A stretch of 64,000 nt of DNA from Myxococcus xanthus (lineage in GTDB: Bacteria > Myxococcota > Myxococcia > Myxococcales > Myxococcaceae), in the NCBI RefSeq assembly GCF_013116825.1, contig NZ_JABFNS010000018.1, positions 18,713 through 82,712 of the forward strand, in the 5' to 3' direction. The notes below the pieces were generated by a model, which saw nothing but the letters and a program-made list of their open reading frames with translations, searched no databases and was not told the DNA's origin. Of the stretch, positions 53,860 through 62,852 are shown piece by piece (position 1 is the first letter of the stretch; every line of letters begins with the position of its first letter). The position numbers were made by a program, and so were the translations under genes.

Positions 53860-56325
53860 ATGCCCCACACCTCTCCATCCCTCGAATCGCTGACCGAACT
53901 CTCCACCCTCGAGGGGCTCCTGGCGGAGCGTGGCATGGATGCGCTCCTGGCCATCTTCGACGAGGTGCTCGCCGGGACGCCCTCGGACACACGCATCCTC
54001 AAGAGCGAAAGCCTGTCAGTCGGCCTCAGGACCTTGCAGGTGCTCCGGCGCGCGCTCGCGCTCGACGCGGCGTTTCTCCGGGCGCACCCCGAGACGCTCT
54101 TCCAATGCCTCTACAACCGCCTGCGCTGGTTCGACGCCCCGGACACGGCAGCGCACTTCGCGCCCACGGACTCGGGGCCCTGGAGCCACGCGGAAGCGCA
54201 CCTGTGGAAGCTCGCGGAGCGCTGGCGGGGGCAGTGGACCGCGCGGGAGGGCGCGTCCTGGGTCGAATCCCTGCGGCCCCTGCCCGAGGCGCTGGAAGGC
54301 AATGACCAGGTCCTGCGGCACGGCGCCCAGGTGCTGTGCGCGGCCTTCAGTCCTTCGGGCGACCGGCTCGCCACGGGCTCCTGGGAGGACGGGCCGAACG
54401 TCCGCATCTGGGACATGGCCACCGGGACGCTCATCCGCCAACTGGCGGGGCACGAGGGCGAGGTGCGCAGTGTCGCTTGGAGCCCGGACGGGACGCGGCT
54501 GGCGTCCGGCTCACGCGACCACGACGCGCGTATCTGGGACGTCGAGACGGGCGCGCTCCTCCACGCCATGACACGCCAGGAGGGCCAGGTGACGTCGGTG
54601 GCCTTCAGCCCGGACGGCCGCTGGCTCGCCGCGGCGAACCTCGGGTGGCGGGTGCGGCTGTTCGACGTGGCCTCGGGCCGGGAGGCGCGCACGCTCGAAG
54701 GGCACGAGCAGTCCGTGTTGACGGTCGCCTTCCATCCCTCCGGCCGGTGGCTGGCTTCAGGCGCGTCGGACGACACGGTGCGCATCTGGGACCTGGAGAC
54801 GGGCGCGCAGACCGCTCGCATCCACAGCACCACCTCCGTCTCATCCGTGGCCTTCAGCCCGGATGGTGATTGGCTCGTGCTGACCTCCATGGACGGCCTC
54901 ATCCGAGTGGAGACGGCAGGCTGGACGCGCGTGCCCGGAGCGCTGGGCCAGGGCCCCTATTCCCAGGTCGCCTGGCTCGAAGGCGCACGGCTGGGCGCCC
55001 TCGCCTTCAACCGGCTGGAGCTGCTCGACGCGAGGAACGGAGAGGTGCTCCGGGTGCATCCCTACCCCTCCGACGGCCGTGAGCGCGGCGCCGCCTTCCT
55101 TCCGTCCGGCAAGCGCTTCGCGCTGACCGCGGCGAATGGGCGCACGCATGTCCGCGACCTGGATGCGGACCCCAGCCCTACCCTGCTGGCCGAGCAGGAC
55201 CGCGTCATGGACCTGTGGGGACATTCCGAAGGGGCATGGGGCATTACACGCCTGCACTCGGAGACGCGCGTCATCGATTCACGGGGACAGGCCACGGCGC
55301 TGCCTCCCGGCTCTCCGGCGGCCTACGCGCAGACCTGGCAGGTCAGCCCCGACGGCGCATGGCTGGCCCAACCCGAGCTGTCCTCACAAGAGCGGCGCTA
55401 CCGGCTGGGCATCCTGCTGCTCGACGCGCGGAGCCTCGCCCCCGTGCGCACCCTCCTGGCGCCGCCTGCCGAACAGGCCGCTAAGGCCCAGACGCTCCTC
55501 GTCAACAAACTTCCGATGGCCTTCTCTCCCGACGGGAAGCTCCTGGCGGCCGCCATCGAAGAGGGCGCGGTCCACCTCTGGCGTGTGGCGGACGGCGCCC
55601 TGCTGCACAGGCTACGCGGACCTGGAGGTCCCATCACCTGGGTGGACTTCACGCCGGATGGCACCTGTGTCGTGTCGGGACATGCGGCCAGCGAGCGCGT
55701 GTACGTCCACGAGGTCCGGGGCGGCAAGGTCATCGTCAACACCGAAGCGGTGGTCGAACCCACCCCCGCCTATGCGGCGGCGGCCAGCGCGCCCGTCATC
55801 GCCCTGGGCCGAGCGTCGGGAGAGCTCGCGCTCATCACGCTCCCCACCGGCGCCCAGCAGGTCCTGACGGTGAACCAGGAGCCCATCATCGCCCTGGGAC
55901 TCTCCGCAGACGGCACGCGCGTGGCGGCCTGCAGCATGGATGAATGCGTGCGGGTCTTCGATGTGCGGACCGGCACACGCCTGCATGAGCTTCCCCACCC
56001 GTCCCTGCCCTTCTCCGTCGCGATGAGCGGCGAGGTGCTCGTCACGCTGGCCGAGGACATGCACACGCGCGTCTTCGACCTCGCCACGGGCGAACTGCGC
56101 ACGGAGCTCGCAGGAAGCGTCACCACGGAAGACTTCGTGTCCCGGCGCTACTGGGAGACGCTGGGTGAAGGCCCCGTCACCTTCCACCTGAAACGAGACA
56201 CCACGCCCCGGGCCTGCTTCCAGGATGCAATGGAAGAGACGCTCATCCTGAAGGACGGGCTCGTCCTGGGACGGGGCCGCACCGAGCGGGACTTCCTGTA
56301 CGTCCTGAAACTCCACATGCCCTGA
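53860..56325 (+). CDS. WD40-repeat protein
   Basis: An 821-residue soluble protein. Residues 1-150 are helical with a Trp-rich end (EAHLWKLAERWRGQW). From about 155 come WD40 repeats: AAFSPSGDRLATGSWEDG, VRIWDMATG, SVAWSPDGTRLASGSRDHDARIWDVETG, SVAFSPDGRWLAAAN, TVAFHPSGRWLASGASDDTVRIWDLETG, and further diverged blades near 480-730 (MAFSPDGKLLAAAIEEGAVHLWRV). Two seven-blade propellers would fit. No kinase, NACHT or protease domain is attached. It is probably a protein-interaction scaffold. ATG 53860 has no strong ribosome site. Confidence 0.9.
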   Translation: MPHTSPSLESLTELSTLEGLLAERGMDALLAIFDEVLAGTPSDTRILKSESLSVGLRTLQVLRRALALDAAFLRAHPETLFQCLYNRLRWFDAPDTAAHFAPTDSGPWSHAEAHLWKLAERWRGQWTAREGASWVESLRPLPEALEGNDQVLRHGAQVLCAAFSPSGDRLATGSWEDGPNVRIWDMATGTLIRQLAGHEGEVRSVAWSPDGTRLASGSRDHDARIWDVETGALLHAMTRQEGQVTSVAFSPDGRWLAAANLGWRVRLFDVASGREARTLEGHEQSVLTVAFHPSGRWLASGASDDTVRIWDLETGAQTARIHSTTSVSSVAFSPDGDWLVLTSMDGLIRVETAGWTRVPGALGQGPYSQVAWLEGARLGALAFNRLELLDARNGEVLRVHPYPSDGRERGAAFLPSGKRFALTAANGRTHVRDLDADPSPTLLAEQDRVMDLWGHSEGAWGITRLHSETRVIDSRGQATALPPGSPAAYAQTWQVSPDGAWLAQPELSSQERRYRLGILLLDARSLAPVRTLLAPPAEQAAKAQTLLVNKLPMAFSPDGKLLAAAIEEGAVHLWRVADGALLHRLRGPGGPITWVDFTPDGTCVVSGHAASERVYVHEVRGGKVIVNTEAVVEPTPAYAAAASAPVIALGRASGELALITLPTGAQQVLTVNQEPIIALGLSADGTRVAACSMDECVRVFDVRTGTRLHELPHPSLPFSVAMSGEVLVTLAEDMHTRVFDLATGELRTELAGSVTTEDFVSRRYWETLGEGPVTFHLKRDTTPRACFQDAMEETLILKDGLVLGRGRTERDFLYVLKLHMP

Positions 56326-56344
56326 GCATCCGGAACCCGCGGAA

Positions 56345-56379
56345 GCCTCTCTCCCCTCTCTGCTGGAACGGAGAGAGGC
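56345..56379. terminator. Bidirectional terminator hairpin
   Basis: GCCTCTCTCC and GGAGAGAGGC form a perfect 10-bp stem with a 15-base loop in the short gap between the convergent WD40 gene and the Cys-rich lipoprotein gene. Confidence 0.6.
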
Positions 56380-56394
56380 CCCGCGACCTACGCG

Positions 56395-56703
56395 CTAGCA
56401 GTCCTTCCAATCCGCACCCGCGTAGCCCAGCCCCCGCCTCGCGCACTGGTACTTTCCGTGATTGCGGCAGTTGCCATACACGACATTGGGATAGGGACCT
56501 CTCCAGACGTTATCGGAGCACCGGATGAAGCAGCAGGCCTTGAGGGCGCTGACCGCTCCATCCTCGGCGCTGGGGTCCTCCTGCTCCAGGTACTGCTCTG
56601 GAATGGCGATGGACTCCTGCGGCTCCTGCGACTCCTCGGGCGGCGGACCACCACAGCCCATGACCAACAGCGCCCCCATCCACAGCGGCAACGTGCTCTT
56701 CAT
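56395..56703 (-). CDS. Cysteine-rich mini-lipoprotein A
   Basis: A 102-residue lipoprotein: MKSTLPLWMGALLVMGC, lipobox VMGC. A Pro/Glu-rich spacer (PEESQEPQES) leads to IPEQYLEQE and then a Cys domain. The pattern is CC-x3-C-x16-C-x7-C-x14-C, ending in the final residue Cys. WRGPYPNVVY and GYAGADW are conserved with the neighbouring gene. I recognise no family. ATG 56703 is chosen for the signal; ATG 56715 and 56730 are in frame. It is a tandem paralogue of the next gene upstream. Confidence 0.8.
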   Translation of the reverse strand: MKSTLPLWMGALLVMGCGGPPPEESQEPQESIAIPEQYLEQEDPSAEDGAVSALKACCFIRCSDNVWRGPYPNVVYGNCRNHGKYQCARRGLGYAGADWKDC

Positions 56704-56753
56704 TTGATTTCTCATGGCTTCAGCCCTCATGTGTCATTGCACACCGCCAATGG

Positions 56754-57068
56754 CTAGCAGCTCCGCCAGGCGTGCCCTTGATAGGTGAGCTTCTTCTGCG
56801 GGCAGTAATACCTGCCGTACTTCGCGCACAGGTCGTACTTGATGGAGGGAAACGGGCCGTACCAGGTCCCGCTGCATTTGACGTTGCAACAGATGGCGGC
56901 GCTCTCGACTTCGCCCTCACCGAGATACTCAGCGGGAATCCCTGGCGGGGAGGACTCCTCCTCGACCGGTTCGCCCGGCCGCGTTGCCTCTCCATCGGCG
57001 GGTCCGCATCCCACCAGCAGCACCACGCCGGCAATCCACGCCAACCAACGTCCATGGCCATTCTTCAT
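56754..57068 (-). CDS. Cysteine-rich mini-lipoprotein B (paralogue of A)
   Basis: A 104-residue lipoprotein: signal ending LLVGC. It has the same layout as lipoprotein A: acidic spacer, IPAEYLGEG, then CC-x3-C-x15-C-x7-C-x14-C, again ending in Cys. WYGPFPSIKYDLC and TYQGHAWRSC match A closely. ATG 57068 has a GGAGG site. The two genes lie 50 bases apart on one strand and seem to be a recent duplication. Their job is unknown; the six conserved Cys suggest three disulphides and an extracytoplasmic role. Confidence 0.84.
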   Translation of the reverse strand: MKNGHGRWLAWIAGVVLLVGCGPADGEATRPGEPVEEESSPPGIPAEYLGEGEVESAAICCNVKCSGTWYGPFPSIKYDLCAKYGRYYCPQKKLTYQGHAWRSC

Positions 57069-57707
57069 GGAATCCTCCCAGGCTCAATCCAGACAAAAAG
57101 GCCGCGAGCCACCGGCCTCCTGTTCATTGGACCGAATCGAGGTTCCAGACGTTCCCGCGCCGCCCCCGCGCCATTCCAAACCAGACAAGACAGACAAGCT
57201 CCGTACAGAAGCGCCCAGTCCGCTGCGACTTCCCGACTGGAGCATGAAATGACATCCCCCCTCTCAGAGCCTCAATCTCTGACGCGGCGGCATTCCGGAT
57301 TCCCTCCACCCAAGAATGCGAGATGGCGCGAACGAGGGGCAAGGGGCGCACCTTCACCCCAGGCATCATTTGGGTGAACAGGTCCACCGACCCGCGGCGA
57401 TGCTTGCTCGAGCGCCCGTGGCCGCTCCACGTGCTCGGGCTGGCGGGGGTGGTGCTCGCGGTGCTGGGTCGTTCGGCGAGGGCGTCCACAACAACCCCCA
57501 CGCCGCCCCAGGCTCCGCGCGCATGAGCCAGGAGGCGCACGAGCTGGACCTGGGGTGGTGGGGCATCCGAGGGCTTCGCCGGCTGGGGCTCATCCGTGAC
57601 GTACGTACTTGAGCGAAGCGCCGGGCGACCTCACGCGTAGCACACCGCCGCACTTCGCCCGGTCCCTCCCAGCGACTGGCACGCCACATCCCCCCATACC
57701 AGAGCGT
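57069..57707. other. Long gap without a supported gene
   Basis: No convincing coding region was found. Several open frames run through (forward 57323-57526 and 57316-57612; reverse 57124-57540), but none shows a ribosome site, a family motif or a believable start. The first 60 bases hold the promoter of lipoprotein B. The region is somewhat AT-richer around 57120-57320. Confidence 0.45.
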
Positions 57708-58127
57708 TCACTGCGAGGTCGCTTCCATCCACTGGACCACGACCTGGCACAGCGCCTTCTTCTTCGCCTTCACCTCCGCCAGGTCGCGAAGCGTCACGAC
57801 GGCGCGGTCCGGGGCGGCCCATTGCAGCAGCCCGCTGGTGTCCTCGAAGGAGAAGCCTTGCGTCGCCTTCACCTTCGCGCCCCGGTGGAAGATGAGCTGA
57901 ACGCAGTCCTTGGGCTTCAGCTTGAATGTCACCCGGTCATCGCCCTTGAAGCAGAAGCTTGGCGCGTTCCACTTGATGCGCTCGGCGATGCCTGGATGGG
58001 CGGCCAGGATGGCGGTGCGCAGGCTTTCGACTTCGTCCTTCCGGGAATGTTCGAGCTCCTGCATGAATCGTTCGACTTCTTCGGACCGGTTCGACACGCG
58101 CGTCGCCTCTCTCCAGCACCATGACAT
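57708..58127 (-). CDS. DUF1801 domain protein (third copy)
   Basis: A 139-residue protein: VERFMQELEHSRKDEVESLRTAILAAHPGIAERIKWNAPSF, then VTFKLKPKDCVQLIFHRGAKV and a long basic helix VKAKKKALCQVVVQWMEA. This is the DUF1801 family again, though less similar to the two copies near 22 kb than they are to their own relatives. The start at 58127 (MSWCWREATR) has no strong ribosome site, so a later Met is possible. The longer frame to 58385 overlaps the next gene's signal peptide and is rejected. Function unknown. Confidence 0.82.
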   Translation of the reverse strand: MSWCWREATRVSNRSEEVERFMQELEHSRKDEVESLRTAILAAHPGIAERIKWNAPSFCFKGDDRVTFKLKPKDCVQLIFHRGAKVKATQGFSFEDTSGLLQWAAPDRAVVTLRDLAEVKAKKKALCQVVVQWMEATSQ

Positions 58128-58263
58128 TTCGAGCGGACTGGTGGACGCGGCATAACCCGGCCCATGAGTGAAGTCAGCAGCCAGCAATCCCAGGATGCCG
58201 GGCGAGTCAGGGGTCTGGTGTATGGAGCCTCCTCCCCCGTCGTACCCCCAGGAGGAATCCTCG

Positions 58264-59292
58264 ATGCGTCGTCTTGTCCCAGCCCTTCTCTCCGCGAGCC
58301 TGATGGTCGGATGTGGTCCCACCGGCTCCGAATCCGAGCCGTCTTCTCCATCCACGGAGCACCAGGGCGCGCCGCTCACCACCACGGACGTGGACGTGGC
58401 CCCCGAGTGTCAGGGCCTGCTCGCCTTCGTCAACACGGCGTCTCTGTCCACGCTGGACGCCTACCTCCCCAGTGACGTCGCCCAGAACCTCGTCGGCTAC
58501 CGCGCGACGACGCCCTTCTCCACGTTGGCGCAGGTGTCCGGGGTCCGGGGTGTCGGTCCAGTGCGCCTGACGCAAATCGAGGGTGGCGCCCGCGCGCTGG
58601 GCTACATCACCAGCACCTGCGCCGGCATCCTGGACGAGCTCGCGCTCTCCACCGATGACGCCGCGGCCCTGGTCAACCTGGTGAACACCATCGACAGCAG
58701 CGCGTTGTACGCCGTCCTGCCGTACGCGTGGAACGGCGCGACCCACCTCCTCAACCTGCGGCCCTTCGCGTCAGCGCAGGCCATCTCCGAGGTGACTGGC
58801 ATCGGCGCGGTCAGCCTGCGCAACCTCCGCAACGCGGCCACGCAGGGCTACGCCTTGACGGCGCTCATCGCCGTCATCAACGCGCAGGAGGAGAGCCTGT
58901 GGACGTCCCGGCTGAGCCAGGACTTCGACATCCAGGACGTGATTGACGGCGCCCACGGCAATGGCGAGTTCCAGAGCGCGCAGTGCTTCGGCATCGACCC
59001 CAGCCTCTTCCCCGCGGGTCAGGACTGGACTGTCCGCCCCGAGCTGGCCACGGGCACCGAGGTCTACAACGAGATTGAGAGCACGGTCGGCTACGCGGAC
59101 CGCAACGAGCCGCTGCCGGACACGCTCATGACCGACGGTCTGGCGGAGCTGCAGGCGCGCACCGCAGGGCGCACCTTCAAGGGCTGCTTCATCAGCTACG
59201 GGAAGGGCCCGTGGGGCGGCATCCAGGTCAAGTTCTACGTCGACACGGTGACCGGAGACCGCATCCTGTCGGAGCAGCATTGGTCGGAGTGA
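58264..59292 (+). CDS. Lipoprotein with tandem helix-hairpin-helix domains
   Basis: A 342-residue lipoprotein: MRRLVPALLSASLMVGC, lipobox MVGC, start ATG 58264 after AGGAGGA. Residues about 48-105 look like a ComEA-type helix-hairpin-helix unit (FVNTASLSTLDAYLPSDVAQ, STLAQVSGVRGVGPVRL). A second, diverged unit follows near 135-195 (LVNTIDSSALYAVLP, ISEVTGIGAVSLRNL). The C-terminal 140 residues include QCFGIDPSLFP, GKGPWGGIQVKFYVD and a terminal ILSEQHWSE. HhH units bind DNA backbone, so a surface DNA-binding or DNase-like role is an attractive guess. A strong terminator follows. Confidence 0.84.
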   Translation: MRRLVPALLSASLMVGCGPTGSESEPSSPSTEHQGAPLTTTDVDVAPECQGLLAFVNTASLSTLDAYLPSDVAQNLVGYRATTPFSTLAQVSGVRGVGPVRLTQIEGGARALGYITSTCAGILDELALSTDDAAALVNLVNTIDSSALYAVLPYAWNGATHLLNLRPFASAQAISEVTGIGAVSLRNLRNAATQGYALTALIAVINAQEESLWTSRLSQDFDIQDVIDGAHGNGEFQSAQCFGIDPSLFPAGQDWTVRPELATGTEVYNEIESTVGYADRNEPLPDTLMTDGLAELQARTAGRTFKGCFISYGKGPWGGIQVKFYVDTVTGDRILSEQHWSE

Positions 59293-59307
59293 GCCCGCCT
59301 TGAAGCA

Positions 59308-59334
59308 CCCCAGGCCCGTCCATGGGGCCTGGGG
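59308..59334 (+). terminator. Rho-independent-type terminator
   Basis: CCCCAGGCCC and GGGCCTGGGG form a perfect 10-bp stem with a seven-base loop, followed by GTTTC. It lies 15 bases after the helix-hairpin-helix lipoprotein stop and could also serve the convergent protease gene. Confidence 0.7.
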
Positions 59335-59370
59335 GTTTCAACGGGACGTCACCAACGAGCCTGCGCGTGA

Positions 59371-60504
59371 TTACGGAATCGTGGCCGTCACGGACACGCC
59401 CGAGTAGGACGAATAGCCGCGCACGGACACGTACCAGGTGCCAGCCTGGGGGTTGGAGAAGGAGCAGGTCTCCTCGTTGCCGGCCAAATAGGGCCGGCAG
59501 TTGTAGGCGCTGGTGGTGGGCTGCGAGCCGCTGCGCACATAAAGGTCCGCGTCACCCGAGCCCCCCGACTGCGTCACCTTGAGCGACGTCGTGCCGCTGG
59601 GAATCGTGATGGCGAAGTGCTTCCAGGTGCTGGACGCGCCGGACAGGTTCGTCTGGGCAAGCAGCGTGGTGCCGGGCGGCGGGGCCGTCCCGCTGAGCTT
59701 GGCGTCGATCCAGCTCTCGAAGTGCGACACACGCGCGTACATGCCCGGGTAGCGCGCGTCGGCGCAGCCGTAGCCCCAGCTCACGACGCCCGCGAGCTTG
59801 CGGGTGCCATTGTGATTGACGGTGAGCGGACCACCGCTGTCGCCCTGGCACGAGTCCTTGCCCGGCGCCTTGGCGCCAATCTGATCCGGGCCAATGTACT
59901 CATTGGGGTAGCTCTGCTGCGCTTCCGTGTTCGAAATCAGGTTGACGTCCACCGTGCGCAGGGTGGCGGACCCCGAACCACCGGAGGAGGTCGCGCCCCA
60001 GCCCGTCACGCGCGCGACCACGGTCGGGTCGGTGGCGCCGCTCGCGGCATCCGCCGCCGAGACGCGAGGAATGGCCGCGACGGTGGTGCCATTGAGGTCC
60101 AGCGACGTGGCCAGACGGAGCAGGGCAACGTCGTTGCCGGAAGCGCCGTAATCTTCATGAATGATGGTCTGCGCCACGTTGCGCGTCTGGCCCGTGCTCG
60201 TGTTCGTGCTCGAGGTGGAGCCCGCCACGATGCTGCTGACGGCGTAGCCATCCACACAGTGCGCCGCGGTCAGAATCCAGTCCTTGTTGAGGATGGAGCC
60301 ACCGCACCAGTGGCCGCCGTACCGCAGGGACACCTGCCACGGATTCTCATTGATGGTCGTGGTGGTGCCACCGACGATGTCCTGCTCGATGGTCGCTGGC
60401 GCCACCGACTCCGCCTGCTCCTCGACCATCTCCGGACCGCAACCGACCAGCAACGACATCACGCCAACAGTCGACCACCGCCGCATGACCTTCACTGTCA
60501 TCAT
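59371..60504 (-). CDS. Secreted trypsin-like serine protease with PPC domain
   Basis: A 377-residue S1 protease with a lipoprotein-type signal ([10 protein letters not shown]). The mature start is IVGG after Gln-Asp. The triad is complete: TAAHC, the Asp in NDVALLRL and GDSGGP. The S1-pocket Asp ([10 protein letters not shown]) and two Gly (SWGYGC; PGMYARV) predict cleavage after Arg or Lys. Residues about 285-377 form a PPC domain ([50 protein letters not shown]). Fits a predatory exoprotease anchored or released at the surface. ATG 60504 is used; ATG 60501 and 60486 are in frame. Confidence 0.92.
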   Translation of the reverse strand: MMTVKVMRRWSTVGVMSLLVGCGPEMVEEQAESVAPATIEQDIVGGTTTTINENPWQVSLRYGGHWCGGSILNKDWILTAAHCVDGYAVSSIVAGSTSSTNTSTGQTRNVAQTIIHEDYGASGNDVALLRLATSLDLNGTTVAAIPRVSAADAASGATDPTVVARVTGWGATSSGGSGSATLRTVDVNLISNTEAQQSYPNEYIGPDQIGAKAPGKDSCQGDSGGPLTVNHNGTRKLAGVVSWGYGCADARYPGMYARVSHFESWIDAKLSGTAPPPGTTLLAQTNLSGASSTWKHFAITIPSGTTSLKVTQSGGSGDADLYVRSGSQPTTSAYNCRPYLAGNEETCSFSNPQAGTWYVSVRGYSSYSGVSVTATIP

Positions 60505-60889
60505 GGAGACCTCGGGTATCTGGGGAAGGCGCAGAACGGACAAATCAGATAAACCGCCCAACGCTTTAAAAACAGTAACACATGACCTCCCGCACCTACC
60601 AGCCCCACCCCGGCTGAAGCGCTGCCGCACTCGGAGGCGCGCACGCCTTGCGACATGCCTGTTTCATTACATCTCCGTCACACTTTGGAACGGGACGAAG
60701 CGTTGATGACTTGTCATTGGAGTCGCGGGCCGAAGTGACGGCGACGACATGAAGCAGCCCGGCGGTGTGATGCGACACACTACCGGGTCCGTCACGCCCC
60801 TGCCCCTGGGCGGCTCTCCTGCCGCGTGTTGCGGCTCGCGGTGGCCGCGGCCAAGATGACGCGTGGCAGCGTGGGCGGAGGCAGCTTGG
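60505..60889. other. Upstream region of the protease gene
   Basis: No gene is supported. The first 120 bases include AT-richer stretches suitable for the protease promoter. The rest is the low-quality tail of a decayed carboxylesterase reading. Confidence 0.35.
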
Positions 60890-61079
60890 CGAGGCTGTCC
60901 TTCCTTGCAGACTTGGCCGGACTGGTGCGCGGAGAAGCCGAAGTCGAAGGCCTCGTGGACACCGGGCCATGAAGTGCGCGCTCGGGCGCCCTCCAGCACA
61001 GCGCTCCCGTGGGAGCCTTCGTATAGGGAATGCCCCTGAAGACAGAGAGCTTCCCCTCGACCAGGCCCTGCACCTTGCC
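60890..61079 (-). pseudogene. N-terminal fragment of a type-B carboxylesterase
   Basis: The minus strand reads GKVQGLVEGKLSVFRGIPY, TKAPTGALCWRAPE, and in a shifted frame WPGVHEAFDFG. These are the first conserved blocks of type-B carboxylesterases (GxVxG, FxGIPYA, RWxAPxP, WxGVxxA). A TAA lies just before the first block, and a frameshift near 60965 separates the later block. No catalytic region follows. A gene remnant. Confidence 0.6.
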
Positions 61080-61467
61080 TTACTTCGTGGGCACCTCAGG
61101 CGTCTTGATGACGCTCATCGGCCGACGCCCTCTGGTTGTGCGATTGCACGCGCGACAAGCAAATGCACACACGCTCAGACTCCTAAGGAGAATCCCTCAT
61201 GCTCCGTTCGGCATAGATGAGCGAGCGTGAGATGGAATTGAATGACGATTCCTGGCACCACACCCCTTCCAGCAACCCGCTTTGCTGAGAGCGTTCACTG
61301 GGAACACGACACCCGCCCCATCTTGGAGCCGGGCGGGGCGTGGGCTCGGGCCATGCCTGCGCTCGAACCGTAAGCCGCGCCAGCGTCCACGCCAGCCGCT
61401 CCGGATGGACGGGCTTCAGCATCTTGTCCGCGTCAGCTTCCGGACCCTGTGTTAGGGTGGCCGCCGC
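61080..61467. other. Gap before DUF2652 gene
   Basis: Nothing codes convincingly here. A short reverse frame (61183-61554) overlaps the next gene and has no family motif. The stretch 61180-61260 is AT-richer and might hold a promoter. Confidence 0.35.
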
Positions 61468-62193
61468 ATGGCGATCGAGAAGGCGCTTCTGCTCATCGCG
61501 GATATCGGCGGGTACACCCGCTTCATGAGTCACCACCGCTTCAGCCTCGCGCACGCGCAGGAGACGGTGGCGCAGTTGCTCGAGGCCGTCATTGATGCCT
61601 CGGGCCCGCTCAAGCTCGCCAAGCTCGAAGGAGACGCGGCGTTCTTCTACGCCGTGGGCGACGATTTTCCCGCCTTCGCGCGGAAGGTCGCGGACATCCG
61701 CGGCGCCTTTGTGTCACGGCGAGAGCAGTTCATCACCGACCGCATGTGCCGGTGCGACGGCTGCATGCAGGTCAGCGCCCTGACGCTCAAGTTCGTGGCC
61801 CACGCCGGTGAGGTCGCCTTCCAGCGCGTCAAGCACCTCACCGAGTTGGCGGGCGTGGACGTCATCCTGGTGCACCGGATGCTGAAGAACGACGTCCCCG
61901 TCACGGAGTACGTCCTGATGACCGACGCCGTGCACCAGGGGCTCGCGCCGGAGCTCCGCCAGCTCACCCAGGAGCTGGAGCACGACTTCGAGGGCATGGG
62001 GCGCACGGCGACGCACTACCTGGACCTGAACGCGTTCGTCCTCGCGGCGCCCGAGCCCGTGCGCCCGAGCCTGCCGCGCAAGCTCTGGGCCAAGCTGAAG
62101 CTGGAGCTGAACTCGATGAAGTACGTGCTGGGCTTCAAGCAACCCTGCGAGGGCTTCCGCAACGTCGAGGTCGTGGACGCCCAGAAGCCGTAA
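61468..62193 (+). CDS. DUF2652 protein, nucleotidyl-cyclase-like fold
   Basis: A 241-residue cytosolic protein. The start reads ALLLIADIGGYTRFM, and a second block reads KLAKLEGDAAFFYA. These match the two metal-binding strands of class III adenylate/guanylate cyclases (DIxGFT and KxxGD). The first metal Asp is kept, and the second Asp is in the GDA block. A CRCDGCMQ cluster near 95 (four Cys within 10 residues, three of them evenly spaced) may bind metal. DUF2652 proteins are not proven cyclases. ATG 61468 has no strong ribosome site. Confidence 0.85.
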   Translation: MAIEKALLLIADIGGYTRFMSHHRFSLAHAQETVAQLLEAVIDASGPLKLAKLEGDAAFFYAVGDDFPAFARKVADIRGAFVSRREQFITDRMCRCDGCMQVSALTLKFVAHAGEVAFQRVKHLTELAGVDVILVHRMLKNDVPVTEYVLMTDAVHQGLAPELRQLTQELEHDFEGMGRTATHYLDLNAFVLAAPEPVRPSLPRKLWAKLKLELNSMKYVLGFKQPCEGFRNVEVVDAQKP

Positions 62194-62241
62194 CGGGCGC
62201 CCGCGATTCAGGGGGGGCGCCTCCGCGCACCGTGCGACGCG

Positions 62242-62775
62242 TTACCCTGGCGGCCGGGGCGCCACGGCCAGGACGAAGCGCGCGTAGCCAATCTCCGCCG
62301 CGTTCTTCATCAACTCCAGGTTGACCCAGGCCACGATGTCCCCGAAGGGCTTGCCTTGCAGCGGCCAGCGCGTGCGCTCCGCGGAGCGGAGGTCCTCGTC
62401 GCTGAGCTGCTCGATGGCGGCGCGCCACTCCGTGTACCGCCGCGAAATCAAGTCGCGCATGGCGTCCGCGGTACCTGGCCACTCCACCTGCTCCCGCGTC
62501 AGGGTGGCATCCCCGAACGAGTGGTTGTGAACCATGGACCACCAGAACCCCAGGTGCCATGTGAGCCAGGCCACGCTCGCCGGCCCCAGGTCGTAACCTT
62601 CATGCTCGGGCCACTCGACATGCCACTTTCCATCCGGGCCCTGCTGCACGTGCAGGCCCACGGACGCGGGACGGCGCAGGCAGTCCTCCGTGGTCAATCC
62701 ATCCAGGTGATAGAGGGTGAGTGCCCAGGCGATGTCGAGTTGTCCCAGGAGCGTGTCTCGGAGTGGATTGGACAT
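62242..62775 (-). CDS. DinB-family protein
   Basis: A 177-residue four-helix-bundle protein of the DinB/YfiT superfamily. LRDTLLGQLDIAWALTLYHLDGLTTEDCLRRP is the first helix with its metal His, WLTWHLGFWWSMVHNHSFGD is the second, and NLELMKNAAEIGYARFVLA is the last. Members bind a metal through three His and often act as thiol-dependent transferases; the third metal His is replaced by Glu/Asn here, so activity is uncertain. ATG 62775 is preferred over GTG 62781. It converges on the DUF2652 gene. Confidence 0.85.
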   Translation of the reverse strand: MSNPLRDTLLGQLDIAWALTLYHLDGLTTEDCLRRPASVGLHVQQGPDGKWHVEWPEHEGYDLGPASVAWLTWHLGFWWSMVHNHSFGDATLTREQVEWPGTADAMRDLISRRYTEWRAAIEQLSDEDLRSAERTRWPLQGKPFGDIVAWVNLELMKNAAEIGYARFVLAVAPRPPG

Positions 62776-62852
62776 GGGCACAGGATAGGCCGACTTCCCG
62801 CTGACCCGACACGGAACGTGCGCCAGGAGTTGGACCAGGAAGAGGGGATGAC

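Noticed and set aside
57124..57540. Reverse open frame in the long gap
   Set aside because: No ribosome site or family; Arg/Ser/Gly-rich like other shadows.
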